Source of the DNA: Pirellulaceae bacterium
Lineage (GTDB): Bacteria; Planctomycetota; Planctomycetia; Pirellulales; Pirellulaceae
Direction: 5' to 3'
Assembly: GCA_018402565.1 (NCBI GenBank)
Contig: JAGYIQ010000004.1
Span: forward strand, 186,001-250,000
DNA: 64,000 nt
Under the pieces are notes generated by a model. It was not told the DNA's origin. It saw only the letters and a list, made by a program, of their open reading frames with translations, and searched no databases. This document shows positions 53,971-63,999 of the stretch, piece after piece. Positions within the stretch are counted from its first letter, which is position 1; each line of letters opens with the position of its first letter. A program made the position numbers and the translations under genes.

Positions 53971-55671
53971 TTAGCCGTCTTCGCTGTCGAGGTGGCCGGA
54001 TTTGCGGATGGACCAGAGGACACGCAGTCCGAGTAGCAAAGTCATTATCATCCCGATCAGACCGAACAGGCTGAGCTCTTGCAGCCCCCAGGGTCCCTCG
54101 GTGCGGAACAACAGCGGCGGAACCTTCATACTGAGCAGGACACTGGAGCCGAGAAACATGGCGGAGGTCATCATGCCCATCACGAGTCGGTTGACGTTGG
54201 GGCCAAGTCGGTGGTGATTGATTTGAACGTTGATTTCACCGTCTTGGACCATTTTTAAAATATTGCCGACGCGTTCGGGCAAGCGATCCACCAGGTGCTC
54301 AACCTCAAAGACCAGACGCCGCAGTCGCTGCAGGGTTCGCTTGGGAGAAAGTCGATCGAAGAGCATGGAGCGGCGGAGGGGCGCGAGAATCTCCATCAGG
54401 TTGAAGTTGGGGTTGAGCAGGCGGCCGGTGCCCTCCAAGGAGACAAGCGTCTTGATCAGGAGGGCCATTTCGGGTGGCAAGGTGATTTGATGGCGACGGA
54501 CGATGGTGACGATATCGTTGAGCGCGCCGGAGACATCGAAGCGATCGAGCGTCTGGGTTGTATACTGCGAGACGAACTCGGCCAGGTCACCTTCCAGATC
54601 CGCCAAATCCATGCGACTCGGCATTTGCCCGACGTGTCGGATGAGCAGTCCCAGCATGGCGACGTCTTGGCTGATCACTGCCAGCAGAATCTCCTCGATC
54701 ATTTCACGGAGTTGGGGGCTGATGCGGCCGACCATACCGAAGTCGATCAGGGCGATCCGACCGTCGGGCATGATAAAAATGTTGCCACCGTGTGGATCTG
54801 CGTGGTAGATCCCGTGCTTGAAGATCATCTTCAAATAGATTTCTGCGCCATTCTTGGCCACGACCGTCAGATCCAGATCGGCGGGTGGATTGGCGTGCAA
54901 TCGCTGCAAGGAATGACCAAAAATGCGTTCCATCGTCAGGACCCGATGGGAACTGTGCGAGGGCACCGGCTGGGGGATCTTCAGTCCCTTCTCCTTCCCC
55001 ATCAGGCTGATAAACTGTTCCAAGCGTTGTTGTTCGCGGAGAAAATTCAACTCGGCCGTGATCACTCGGCGCCATTGGGCGATGAGCAAAGTGGGTTGAT
55101 AGTTTTTCAGCTCGTCGAATTGCTCCGCCAATTGGGCGATACCGGTGAGGATCTCCAAGTCGGTCTTGATCTGTTGCTGGATTTTTGGGTGCTGAACTTT
55201 GACCACCACTTCTTGTCCGGAGGGCAGACGAGCCAAATGGGCTTGCCCGATCGAACCGGAAGCGATGGGCGACTCCTCGAAGTGAGCGAACAGTTCATTC
55301 AGGGGCTGGCCGAGTTCCTTTTCGACGGTTTCCTTGACCGAGGCGAAGTCATCGGCCTGAACCTGGGATTGGAGCAACTGCAATTCGGTGGCCAGCTCGA
55401 CGCCGACGATGTCGGGTCGCGTCGAGAGAAATTGGCCGAGCTTCACAAAGGTCGGCCCCAGATCGACGAGGGCGCGGCGGATCCGGACCTCGTAGTGATC
55501 TTGTTCGTTTTCGGCTTCGGGCGAATCGCGTCGCCAGCCGGGGATGAGTCCGTCGAGGCGGCTCAGGCGGATAATCTCGTTCAGGCCGTACTTGCTGAGG
55601 ATGGTGGCAATTTCGGTCGCTCGGCGAACATTGCGATAGATCTGCGGCAGGGCGGTGATCGGACTTTTCAT
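53971..55671 (-). CDS. ubiB: UbiB/ABC1-family atypical kinase
   Basis: About 566 residues from the ATG complementary to 55669-55671; a TTG five codons upstream is less likely. Family landmarks: FVKLGQFLSTRPDIV (KxGQ motif), EVVVKVQHPKIQQQ, GIYHADPHGGNIF and ALIDFGMVGRI. Two C-terminal transmembrane helices (MTSAMFLGSSVLLSMKVPPL, SLFGLIGMIMTLLLGLRVL). UbiB-like proteins support ubiquinone or related isoprenoid-quinone metabolism through an ATPase activity. No ubiquinone genes are near. Confidence 0.9.
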   Translation of the reverse strand: MKSPITALPQIYRNVRRATEIATILSKYGLNEIIRLSRLDGLIPGWRRDSPEAENEQDHYEVRIRRALVDLGPTFVKLGQFLSTRPDIVGVELATELQLLQSQVQADDFASVKETVEKELGQPLNELFAHFEESPIASGSIGQAHLARLPSGQEVVVKVQHPKIQQQIKTDLEILTGIAQLAEQFDELKNYQPTLLIAQWRRVITAELNFLREQQRLEQFISLMGKEKGLKIPQPVPSHSSHRVLTMERIFGHSLQRLHANPPADLDLTVVAKNGAEIYLKMIFKHGIYHADPHGGNIFIMPDGRIALIDFGMVGRISPQLREMIEEILLAVISQDVAMLGLLIRHVGQMPSRMDLADLEGDLAEFVSQYTTQTLDRFDVSGALNDIVTIVRRHQITLPPEMALLIKTLVSLEGTGRLLNPNFNLMEILAPLRRSMLFDRLSPKRTLQRLRRLVFEVEHLVDRLPERVGNILKMVQDGEINVQINHHRLGPNVNRLVMGMMTSAMFLGSSVLLSMKVPPLLFRTEGPWGLQELSLFGLIGMIMTLLLGLRVLWSIRKSGHLDSEDG

Positions 55672-55770
55672 GGCATGGGCCGCCAAGCGAGCGGGAATCG
55701 AGCTTTGGGATCGTCTGACTCGTTTATTCTAGTCGCCGCTGGGGCAGGTCCCAACGCCCCGGAACAGAAA

Positions 55771-55798
55771 AAAGCGACCGATCAAGGATCGGTCGCTT
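55771..55798 (-). terminator. Intrinsic terminator of the DUF1571 gene
   Basis: Stem AAAGCGACCGATC / GATCGGTCGCTTT with loop AAG; on the minus strand a U-run follows. Confidence 0.85.
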
Positions 55799-55870
55799 TT
55801 CTGGTTTTGAGCCGACAACTCGCTAGTCAATCGTCACCCGCCGCAGCGGCTGGCGATGTGACAGCGGGCA

Positions 55871-56842
55871 TTACGGGAACTCGTAGTCCTTGTTGCTGGG
55901 GTCGAAGTCCTTGTCGGTCAGACCGACGTTGATCTTCAACTTGGCGTAGGTGTAGCTCTCCAGCAAGGGCAGATCCTTTTCGCCGGGACTGGGCCACAGG
56001 TACGCTTCGTAGCGGATGGGAACTTGGTGTTCATCGTCGATATAGATGCGACCGATGTGGAAGTCCAGCGGTTCCTTCTCGACATCGTGCTTGACTTGAA
56101 TCATCGTACAGACGCGATCCATGACCTTGGCGTTTTCGAAGAAATCGACTTGGCATTGCCCGGTCTGCCGATCGCGTTCTCCCCGTTCAATGAGCTTCCG
56201 CACGAGATTCTCAATACCGGCATCGGTGATCGGGTACCGTTGGCCACGCATCGCCAAGGTGCCGGTGGGTGCCAGATTGACGCGGATCATACCCAGGACG
56301 CCGCCTTCGTGAGCGACCAAATTGCCGTCATTCCGACCTTCCACGTAGATCACCTCGCGGCCCTTGATCGCGTTAGGACGCAGGAAACGCAAGTAGATCG
56401 AGAACGGTTGGCCACCATTGGGTCGTTGCCGTCGGTTGCGGACCTTGATATTCATGTATTCGGCCGGCATGAGCGTCCCACCAATCCGCTCCTGCTTGAT
56501 CATCACGGCTTGGTAGTCGTGAATATTCTGCTCCAGATGCCGCAGTTTCTCCTCGGCGAACAACAGCGCCGGATCCAAGGGATGCGGGGCGGCAGCGGGT
56601 GCCGTGTTGGCGGCGACGCGATCAGCCGAGCCCGTGTCGTTGGGCTTTCCAGCGGCCTCCGAGTTCAAGCTGACCCGCAAGATCGGCTCGGTGGTGGTGG
56701 CTTCTTGAGCCGTCGCCCAAGCGTGAGTCCCGGTGTTGACCCCGGTGCTGAGACCTGTGATCAGAGCGGCAGTTCCAGCCATACCGGCTGCAAACATCCT
56801 GTGCCAAGTTCGGTTTTGGGGCCGAAGCTTCGTGTCATCCAT
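55871..56842 (-). CDS. DUF1571 family secreted protein
   Basis: A 323-residue protein with an N-terminal hydrophobic segment (MFAAGMAGTAALITGLSTGV). The body fits DUF1571: NIHDYQAVMIKQERIGGTL, NIKVRNRRQRP, FSIYLRFLRPNAIKGREVIY and DFHIGRIYIDDEHQVPIRYE. The fold resembles LolA-like lipoprotein carriers, but the function is unknown. It stands alone with its own terminator; 56843-57383 upstream is gene-free. Confidence 0.85.
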   Translation of the reverse strand: MDDTKLRPQNRTWHRMFAAGMAGTAALITGLSTGVNTGTHAWATAQEATTTEPILRVSLNSEAAGKPNDTGSADRVAANTAPAAAPHPLDPALLFAEEKLRHLEQNIHDYQAVMIKQERIGGTLMPAEYMNIKVRNRRQRPNGGQPFSIYLRFLRPNAIKGREVIYVEGRNDGNLVAHEGGVLGMIRVNLAPTGTLAMRGQRYPITDAGIENLVRKLIERGERDRQTGQCQVDFFENAKVMDRVCTMIQVKHDVEKEPLDFHIGRIYIDDEHQVPIRYEAYLWPSPGEKDLPLLESYTYAKLKINVGLTDKDFDPSNKDYEFP

Positions 56843-57383
56843 GCGCGAAAAATCCTATCCTAGGCTCCTTGAGTCATCTCGAGCCACCGCCAACTGCCCG
56901 CCGAGCTTAGCGAAAAACAGCCAACAGTCGAAGACGAGATGTGCAAAATTCCTCGATTGAACCAGACTTTGCTAGCAAAATTGCCTGCGGCCAGGATCGA
57001 CCTCGGGTACCGCCGAGGGTCAGACACAAGCCGACCGCGACGCCGGGATTAGATCGAACCCTGGTCCCGGGGTTCACGACAGGAACCCGGCAGATGCGGG
57101 GCGGTTTGTGTCGACGCCCCGCCACGTGTGACGGTTGTGTGGGTTTTTTTGGTGCCGAATAAGATTGTTCGCCTAGTCTACAATCGCGCGATCGGCTGTG
57201 CGATTCGAAATCGACCCAGCAAAAACAGGAGTCCTGGGTAATCCAGGCGACTAAGCTAGCCTGCGCAAGATATTTCGGACGTACGCATCAGGAAACTTGA
57301 GCCGATCGACTGGGGTTTGCCCAGCAGAGCGACTGCCGGTCGATGCAGGAGTGTTCATCCTGTTGAGACAAAAGTCAAAAAAA
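56843..57383. other. Intergenic region between DUF1571 and the MFS gene
   Basis: No gene found; it holds the DUF1571 upstream region and ends at a terminator. Confidence 0.4.
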
Positions 57384-57419
57384 GGTGGCTCTCGTGGTTG
57401 AAGACCAACGAGAGCCACC
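57384..57419 (-). terminator. Intrinsic terminator of the MFS transporter gene
   Basis: Stem GGTGGCTCTCGTGGT / ACCAACGAGAGCCACC with one bulge, preceded on the plus strand by an A7 run (U-run on the minus strand). Confidence 0.8.
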
Positions 57420-57458
57420 GCTTGAGGGAACGAGCAATTCAGGTGGGGAGATCAAGGA

Positions 57459-59069
57459 TCAGTGTCCGCTGCCCGCTGCGGCGTCGACCGGCTTGTAGCC
57501 GCCCTTGGACTGGAAGTAGAGGATCATGCCGATGTAGCAGACCAACATGAAGATCGGGAACACGATGACCTTGGCCAAGGCACCTTGTTTCTCGACCGAC
57601 ACGATCTGGTTGACTCGCTGGCTTTCCTCTTCTGGCAGGGCCTTGACCTTATCTTCGTCGATGGCTTGGTAGGCACCGAGGAAGTAGGTGGGGTCAGGCG
57701 AGGCTTGGATCTTGGTGTACATCGAGGGCATTTGAGCTTCGATGCCGGCCTTGGCCGAGTCTTCCTGCATCTTGCCGATCAGTGGACCGCCCAACACGCC
57801 GACGGTCAGCATACCGATCCCGGCGATCGCGTTGAGGGTCAAGGCTCCGCCCTTGGGGTATTGCTCGGCAACCACGCCCAACATGGTGGGCCAGAAGTAC
57901 GTTTTGGCCACACCGTACAGGGTGGCGGCGGCGAAGATCACCACTAGGCCTTGAGCGAACGACAGCCAGTACAGTCCGACGATGGCCAGGGCAGCGCAGG
58001 TTGCCAACAACCCGAGTGGGGTCAGAGCCTTCACGACTGGGCCGGCGAAGAACCGCAGGACCATCATGATACCGGAGGTGTAGATCAGCACCCACAAGCC
58101 GCTGTAGCCAGCTTCTTCCATGGGTTTCTCCATGATACCGGAGATGGCTCCGTCGGTCCCCAACTCGGTGGTGGCCAGGGGCATCATGATGATGCACAGC
58201 AGGAACAACATGGGGCGTCCCAGCGATTGGCAATAGACGCCGTAGGCGATGGCCAATACGGCGACCACGGCGTAGACCACCGTATCAGAGATGGCAGAAG
58301 CGGGGTCCACGGTTCCGTTGTAGACGGTGGCCAACTGTTTGACGACCAGGAAACCGGCCAAGGCCGCGCCCAGCAAACCGAATTCGGCCAACATGTCCTT
58401 GTAGGTGGCACCTGACGAGACGCGTTCGCTGACGGGGAACTTGGCACCGGCCAGCATAGCCACGTAGACCAGGGCGGGAATCGCGATGATGTAGATCAAG
58501 TTCCGCCAATCTTCCGTGGCGGTGGTGCCCAAGCCCAAGGTGATCAAGCCGCCCAGAACCAACCCGCCCGGCCAACCGGCGTGCAGAATATTGAGCCATT
58601 TCGTCTTTTCTTTGCTGAACATCGTAGCGACGATCGGGTTGATGAAGGCCTCCACAGTGCCATTGCCCAAGCCCAAGACAATGGAGCCGATGGTCAGCAG
58701 GGTCAAACCCGAGCTACGGGCTTCGAGCAGGGCGTCGCCAGCCAGGCCCGGCTCCTTGACAATCGAGTACGCCCAGAGGGCCAACGCAGCGTAGACCGCG
58801 TAGCAGATGAAGCTGAAGAACATCGCGACGCGGTAGCCGATCTTATCGATGACCAAGCTGAACAGAATGATACTGATGGCAAACGGCCAAATGCCGTGCC
58901 CGAACAGGACTTGGGCTTGGACCTTATCGAGCCCGAAGTCGGCCGGCCACATGGCGTCGTTGTTCACCATAAAGGCGCGGGTGATAAACGCGAACGCCGT
59001 GGTGATCAGGGCGATAAAACACCCCCAAAACATCAATTGCGAGGGTTTCTCATCGGAATCATTGACCAT
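57459..59069 (-). CDS. MFS transporter
   Basis: A 536-residue protein with about twelve transmembrane helices (ALITTAFAFITRAFMV, ISIILFSLVIDKIGYRVAMF, GLTLLTIGSIVLGLGNGTVE, LVCYIGMILYFQSKGGY). DKIGYR after helix 2 is the MFS loop motif. GLGNGTVEAFINPIVATMFS resembles sugar/nucleoside-type permeases of planctomycetes. There is a larger hydrophilic loop before the last helix (IQASPDPTYFLGAYQAIDED). The substrate is unknown. Confidence 0.88.
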   Translation of the reverse strand: MVNDSDEKPSQLMFWGCFIALITTAFAFITRAFMVNNDAMWPADFGLDKVQAQVLFGHGIWPFAISIILFSLVIDKIGYRVAMFFSFICYAVYAALALWAYSIVKEPGLAGDALLEARSSGLTLLTIGSIVLGLGNGTVEAFINPIVATMFSKEKTKWLNILHAGWPGGLVLGGLITLGLGTTATEDWRNLIYIIAIPALVYVAMLAGAKFPVSERVSSGATYKDMLAEFGLLGAALAGFLVVKQLATVYNGTVDPASAISDTVVYAVVAVLAIAYGVYCQSLGRPMLFLLCIIMMPLATTELGTDGAISGIMEKPMEEAGYSGLWVLIYTSGIMMVLRFFAGPVVKALTPLGLLATCAALAIVGLYWLSFAQGLVVIFAAATLYGVAKTYFWPTMLGVVAEQYPKGGALTLNAIAGIGMLTVGVLGGPLIGKMQEDSAKAGIEAQMPSMYTKIQASPDPTYFLGAYQAIDEDKVKALPEEESQRVNQIVSVEKQGALAKVIVFPIFMLVCYIGMILYFQSKGGYKPVDAAAGSGH

Positions 59070-59386
59070 CTTCTGTTCTCACTTGACTGTAGGAAGGACA
59101 TCGAGCCCCGAAATCAATTGGCGCGGCTGCATGCTGGCTAGGGGACACACGACAACCGCAGTGGCAAAACTCCGCCAGCGGTTGGGGGAGCGACCGGAGG
59201 CAGGCAATTTAACTCGTGGCCACTCCGGCCAGGCAGGTGGGTAGGTGGGAGGTTTTCGGCGGTTTCCCCTCCGTCCCCTGACCGCGAGTGGCCCCAGTAT
59301 ACCCGCTAGCGTTGGCTTGTAAACGAAGCTTGAACAGAAAACCCCCTCGGCTTGACCGGCGGCGGTGACCGCCTAAATTGGTCGGT

Positions 59387-60775
59387 GTGATACAAGCCGA
59401 GCCACTCCTGCCGAACGGAACTGCCACCCGCGCCGGGTTGGGGCAGACTCGGTTTATTGTGTTGTTGCTGGGTATCTTACTGCTGAGTTTCGCGGTGAGA
59501 GTGGCGGCGGCCGTGGTGTGGCAGGGTCGGCTGGTGTCGGCCGATACGCTCGCCTGGGGTGACAGCGGAACGTACTGGGAGATTGCTGGGAATTGGGCCG
59601 AGCGAGGATCGTATCGGTTTGGGGAACCGCCCCAGTTCATCTTTCGAGCTCCTGGCTATCCGGCGGTTTTGGCCGCGAGCATGGTGGCGGCGGATGCATT
59701 CGGTCAACCCTTCCGTGTCCTTCAGGCTCGGTTGATCGGCTGTGTGTTCGGGACCGTGGCCGTGGGGTTCCTGATCGCCTGGACAAGCGACTTGACGGGC
59801 GATCGTCGGATCGGTTTGTTAGCGGGGCTGGGGATGGCCGTCGAACCGGGCGCGATTGCCATGAGCATCTTTGTGCTGGCGGAGGCCGTGTTTATCCCGT
59901 TATTGGTCTTGTCTCTCTGGGCGTGGACCATGGCCTGGCGCCAGCCGCTGGCGTGGGTCGCCGCCGCTTTGGCGTTTCTGGCCGGCTTATTGACAGGGGC
60001 GGGGATCTTGGTCCGGCCCAGTTGGCTGTTGTTCGCCCCGTGTGCCCTGGGGATTGGCTTCGTCTGTTATTCTGCCCGGCCGCGGCAAGTGGCGATTGGC
60101 CTGGCGATGGGCTGCGGTATCGCGCTGAGCCTGCTGCCTTGGTGGTACCGCAACTACGAGTTGGCGGGGCGTTGGATACCGACCACCCTGCAAGTGGGCG
60201 CGAGTCTGTACGATGGCTGGAATCCCGCGGCGGATGGCAGTAGTGACATGACGCACGGCTACCGAGTGACTCGGCCGTTGCTGCAGAACCATCGCGCGTG
60301 GTTGGAGCAACAACTGCCACACCTGGACGCGGCCGAGGCGGATCGGGCGGCCATCGAGTTGGAAGTCGCCAGCAACGACCTGCTGTTGTCGACTGCATGG
60401 CAGTGGGGACGGGAGCATCCCGCCGAATTGGCTCGATTGTTTCTCGTCAAGGTCTGGCGGACTTGGCGACCGTGGCCAGCGGCCACCGAGGTCAATTCTC
60501 GGGCGTTAACAATCATCACTGTGCTAGGATTCATACCTTTAATGGGTTTGAGCTTAATCGGTGCGTGGCGATACGCCGGGCGCGATTACGCTTGGGCGAT
60601 ATGTCTCTGGCCAGCCGTCTACATCACCCTGTTGCATGGGGTGTTTGTCGGGTCTTTGCGATATCGACAACCCGCGATGATTCCGTTGATCATCTTGGCC
60701 GCGGTGGTGGTCGCCGATTGGATTTGGCGGCGTCAAAAGGGGCTAGAAACCCTGCCTTCTTCGAGGAGTGAATGA
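59387..60775 (+). CDS. GT-C membrane glycosyltransferase (GT39/ArnT-like)
   Basis: About 462 residues; start GTG 59387 or TTG 59378. Ten or so transmembrane helices (FIVLLLGILLLSFAVRVAAA onward). The first outer loop holds GDSGTYWEIAGNWAERGSYR, with the Asp expected of GT-C enzymes, and FRAPGYPAVLAASMV. The end SLRYRQPAMIPLIIL is typical of this superfamily. It probably transfers a sugar from a lipid carrier on the periplasmic side; the acceptor is unknown. The PfpI-like gene follows after 3 bp. Confidence 0.8.
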   Translation: MIQAEPLLPNGTATRAGLGQTRFIVLLLGILLLSFAVRVAAAVVWQGRLVSADTLAWGDSGTYWEIAGNWAERGSYRFGEPPQFIFRAPGYPAVLAASMVAADAFGQPFRVLQARLIGCVFGTVAVGFLIAWTSDLTGDRRIGLLAGLGMAVEPGAIAMSIFVLAEAVFIPLLVLSLWAWTMAWRQPLAWVAAALAFLAGLLTGAGILVRPSWLLFAPCALGIGFVCYSARPRQVAIGLAMGCGIALSLLPWWYRNYELAGRWIPTTLQVGASLYDGWNPAADGSSDMTHGYRVTRPLLQNHRAWLEQQLPHLDAAEADRAAIELEVASNDLLLSTAWQWGREHPAELARLFLVKVWRTWRPWPAATEVNSRALTIITVLGFIPLMGLSLIGAWRYAGRDYAWAICLWPAVYITLLHGVFVGSLRYRQPAMIPLIILAAVVVADWIWRRQKGLETLPSSRSE

Positions 60776-60778
60776 AAC

Positions 60779-61342
60779 ATGACAATAAAAACGAATCACG
60801 ACTTCCCGCTCAGTGGCAAGCGCTGTCTGGCGTTTGTGGGGGACATCTACGAGGACTTGGAATTGTGGTATCCCAAGCTGCGATTGATCGAGGCGGGAGC
60901 CGAATTTGTCGTGGCGGGTCCGGAGGCCGGTGTGGTGTACGCCGGCAAGAATGGCTACCCGTGCCGATCGGATGTGGCCATTCGAGACATGCGGTCGGAG
61001 GATTTTGATGCTGTCTTGCTGCCGGGCGGTTTTATGCCAGACAAGCTGCGGCGCGATCCCGATGTCAAACGCTTGATTCACGAATTCCATGTGGCCGGCA
61101 AATGCGTCGCTGCGATCTGTCACGGCGGCTGGTTGGCCATCTCCGCCCAGGTCTACCGCGGGGTGCGGGTAACCGGCTCGCCCGGTATCAAGGACGACTT
61201 GGAAAACGCCGGAGCCCTGTGGGAAGACGTCGCCGTGGTGGTCGACGGCCATCACGTCTCCAGTCGCAAGCCGGACGACCTGCCGGACTTCTGCCGGGCG
61301 ATGATCGCCGTCATCGCGACCGAACCAGCTCGTGAAGAGTGA
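60779..61342 (+). CDS. DJ-1/PfpI-family protein
   Basis: A 187-residue protein of the DJ-1/PfpI glutamine-amidotransferase-like fold. The nucleophile elbow is AAICHGGWLAI with Cys; FDAVLLPGGFMPDKLRRDPD and the upstream Glu in GDIYEDLELWYPKLRL complete the usual site. Members are deglycases or proteases; which applies cannot be told. The stop lies in a GAAGAGT microsatellite. Confidence 0.9.
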   Translation: MTIKTNHDFPLSGKRCLAFVGDIYEDLELWYPKLRLIEAGAEFVVAGPEAGVVYAGKNGYPCRSDVAIRDMRSEDFDAVLLPGGFMPDKLRRDPDVKRLIHEFHVAGKCVAAICHGGWLAISAQVYRGVRVTGSPGIKDDLENAGALWEDVAVVVDGHHVSSRKPDDLPDFCRAMIAVIATEPAREE

Positions 61343-61370
61343 AGAGTGAAGAGTGAAGAGTGAAGGGCTG
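61336..61370. repeat. GAAGAGT heptamer repeat
   Basis: Four to five copies of GAAGAGT across the end of the PfpI-like gene, possibly affecting its last residues (REE). Confidence 0.7.
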
Positions 61371-61431
61371 CGGACGAGTGGGGCCGTGGTTGGGGGTGGA
61401 TTTCAACAGGCGGCAGCCGAGGAGCGAAAGC

Positions 61432-63999
61432 ATGATTCCCGAGGGTTCCGCAGCGGTCGTCCGAAGCCTGGGTTCTGGCACCGAGCGACAAGTGCGACGA
61501 GTGTTGGGGCGATTGGGGCGACTGGAGCAACTGGGGCAACTGGGATTGGCCGGGTTGGTGGTCCTCTGTCTGGGGGGCTGGCTATTTTGGCCGAGCGAGG
61601 GCGGGTCGGTTGTTCGCGCGTGTTCAGTGGCAACGATGCCCTGGGAATCGGAACGACGTGTGGGACCGGCGACGCGGGTTGCGAATGCCGACGAGTCGGC
61701 GTTGCGTGAGGCGGGCTTCGACCCGGAGCGACTGGAGCGGCTCGACGTCTTGATCCGGCAGGCGATCGAAGCCGAGAACATGCCGGGCTGTGTGTTCTGT
61801 TTTGGTCGTCATGACCGAGTGGTCTGGCAGCGGGCTTATGGGAACAAGGCGGTATTGCCGGAACCGTTGGCCATGACCGAGGACACCGTCTTTGATCTGG
61901 CCAGTCTCACGAAGCCGATTGCGACGGCGACCAGCATCCTGCAATTGGTGGAGCGGGGAGAGGTGCGACTTGGGCAACGGGCGGCCGACCTGTTGCCGGA
62001 GTTCGGCCGGCACGGGAAAGAGGCGATCACGATCGAGCAGCTCTTGGTCCACCAGAGCGGCTTGATTCCGGACAATCCGTTGGACGATTACCTGCAGGGG
62101 CCGGAGGTGGCCTGGGAGCGGATTTGCGACCTGCGTTTGGTGGCTCCGATCGGCTCAGAATTCAAGTATTCCGACGTCAACTTCATTGTCTTGGGTGAAA
62201 TCGTGCGACGTGTGACTGGGCAGGACCTAAACGCGTACAGTCGCGCGGCAATTTTTGAACCGTTGGGGATGGCCGAGACGGGGTTTGTACCGCCGCCGTC
62301 CCTACAAGCTCGGGCGGCTACGACGGAGCAGCGGGAGGGGGCATGGCTGCGTGGGCAAGTGCATGACCCGCGGGCCCATCACATGGGCGGTGTCGCTGGG
62401 CATGCGGGCTTGTTTTCCACCGCCGCGGATCTGGCGAAGTACGCCCAGTCCCTGCTGCGCACGCATTTGTTAGGACCGCAACCGGCGTCTGAGCGGATCT
62501 TATCCCCCGCGGGTCTGGAGCGTATGACGCGGCGTTACTCGGTCTCACGGGGTTGGCGTGGTCTGGGGTGGGACAAACAAACGGGCTTCTCGACGAACAA
62601 AGGCGACCTGCTGAGCGATGCGGCCTATGGCCATGGCGGCTTTACGGGCACGGTGTTGTGGATCGATCCGCAGCAGGACCTGTTCTTGATTTTCCTCAGC
62701 CAGCGATTGCATCCTGCGGGGGGTGGCAGCGTCAACGGTTTAGCGGGTCAATTGGCCAACGTGGTCGTGGCGGCACAGACCTCTTGGGAGGGCGAGGAGA
62801 ATGCGGCGTTTGGATCAAACATTCCAGGGCCGGCGTTCGGCGAGGTCTTGTCGGGGATCGACGTCTTGGTCCGCGCTGACATGGAGGGATTGGCGGGCCA
62901 GCGAGTGGGGTTGATCACCAATCCGACGGGCGTTGATCGACAGGGTCGACTGACCAGCGAAATTTTGGCGACACATCCGCGCGTCAACCTGACGGCGTTG
63001 TTTAGCCCAGAGCACGGCCCGGCCGCCAATTTGGACGTGTCTCAGATTGGCGATTCGGTGGATGCGGTTACGGGTCGAGTCGTCTACAGCTTGTACGGCA
63101 AGACGCGGCGTCCGACGGCCGAGATGTTGGCGGAGGTCGATACATTGGTGTTCGACATTCAGGACATTGGCACGCGTTTCTACACGTACATCTCCACGAT
63201 GGGCGAGGCGATGCGAGCGGCGGCGGAGCATGGCAAACGATTTGTGGTGTTGGATCGGCCGAATCCCTTGGATGGCGTTACCCTCGAGGGTCCGCTGTTG
63301 GACGCGGGCAGCGAGTCGTTTGTGGGCTACCATCGCTTGCCGCTGCGACATGGGCTGACGGTCGGCGAGTTGGCAGGGCTGCTGCGGAGCGAACTGGAAT
63401 TGGACTTGGACCTGTGGGTCGTCCCCTGCGAGGGCTGGTCGCGCGACCAGTACTGGGACGCCACGGGCCTGCTGTGGATCAATCCATCACCTAATATGCG
63501 GAGCTTGAACCAGGCCCTGTTGTATCCGGGCATGGGGCTGTGGGAGATGACCAACGTGTCGGTCGGCCGCGGCACGGACACGCCGTTTGAATGGTTGGGG
63601 GCTCCCTGGATCGACGGCGTGGGGCTGGCGGGCGTCTTGAATTCCCAAGCCCTGCCCGGCGTGCGATTTGTGCCCGTGAGATTCACGCCGCAAGCCAGCA
63701 AGCATGCCGGTGAATTGTGCGGAGGAATTCAAGTCATCGTCACCGATCGCAGCCAGTTTGCCAGTGTCGACTGTGGCATCGCGATTGGAGCGGCTTTAAA
63801 GAAATTGTACCCGCAATGGGAAACCAAAGAGCTGAACCGACTGTTGGGCAATCGCCAAGTCGCGGAAGCCCTGTTATCGGGCAGGGAGTGGGCGGACATC
63901 AAAGCCTTATGGCTGGCGGAGCTGGCGGCCTTCGACCAACGACGTCAGAGCCACCTGCTCTACGGAGCCGCCGGCGGCGCGCGATCAGTCAACCGCTGA
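61432..63999 (+). CDS. Fusion of a serine beta-lactamase-like domain and a NamZ (DUF1343) domain
   Basis: About 855 residues from ATG 61432 (GAGG upstream). A signal or anchor segment (LGLAGLVVLCLGGWLFW) is followed by a class C beta-lactamase/PBP-like domain: SLTKP (SxxK), YSDVNF (YxN) and HGGFTGT (KTG-like). From residue ~490 a DUF1343 domain follows (GQRVGLITNPTGVDRQG, LTALFSPEHG, TLVFDIQDIGTRFYTYIST, FVVLDRPNPLDG). DUF1343 proteins of the NamZ type are exo-beta-N-acetylmuramidases. The pairing suggests cell-wall fragment recycling in the periplasm: a peptide/ester hydrolase plus a MurNAc-releasing enzyme. Ends at TGA 63997-63999. Confidence 0.9.
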   Translation: MIPEGSAAVVRSLGSGTERQVRRVLGRLGRLEQLGQLGLAGLVVLCLGGWLFWPSEGGSVVRACSVATMPWESERRVGPATRVANADESALREAGFDPERLERLDVLIRQAIEAENMPGCVFCFGRHDRVVWQRAYGNKAVLPEPLAMTEDTVFDLASLTKPIATATSILQLVERGEVRLGQRAADLLPEFGRHGKEAITIEQLLVHQSGLIPDNPLDDYLQGPEVAWERICDLRLVAPIGSEFKYSDVNFIVLGEIVRRVTGQDLNAYSRAAIFEPLGMAETGFVPPPSLQARAATTEQREGAWLRGQVHDPRAHHMGGVAGHAGLFSTAADLAKYAQSLLRTHLLGPQPASERILSPAGLERMTRRYSVSRGWRGLGWDKQTGFSTNKGDLLSDAAYGHGGFTGTVLWIDPQQDLFLIFLSQRLHPAGGGSVNGLAGQLANVVVAAQTSWEGEENAAFGSNIPGPAFGEVLSGIDVLVRADMEGLAGQRVGLITNPTGVDRQGRLTSEILATHPRVNLTALFSPEHGPAANLDVSQIGDSVDAVTGRVVYSLYGKTRRPTAEMLAEVDTLVFDIQDIGTRFYTYISTMGEAMRAAAEHGKRFVVLDRPNPLDGVTLEGPLLDAGSESFVGYHRLPLRHGLTVGELAGLLRSELELDLDLWVVPCEGWSRDQYWDATGLLWINPSPNMRSLNQALLYPGMGLWEMTNVSVGRGTDTPFEWLGAPWIDGVGLAGVLNSQALPGVRFVPVRFTPQASKHAGELCGGIQVIVTDRSQFASVDCGIAIGAALKKLYPQWETKELNRLLGNRQVAEALLSGREWADIKALWLAELAAFDQRRQSHLLYGAAGGARSVNR

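Noticed and set aside
54295-55932. 545-codon plus-strand frame opposite ubiB
   Set aside because: Shadow of the UbiB gene; no family features, and it crosses a terminator.
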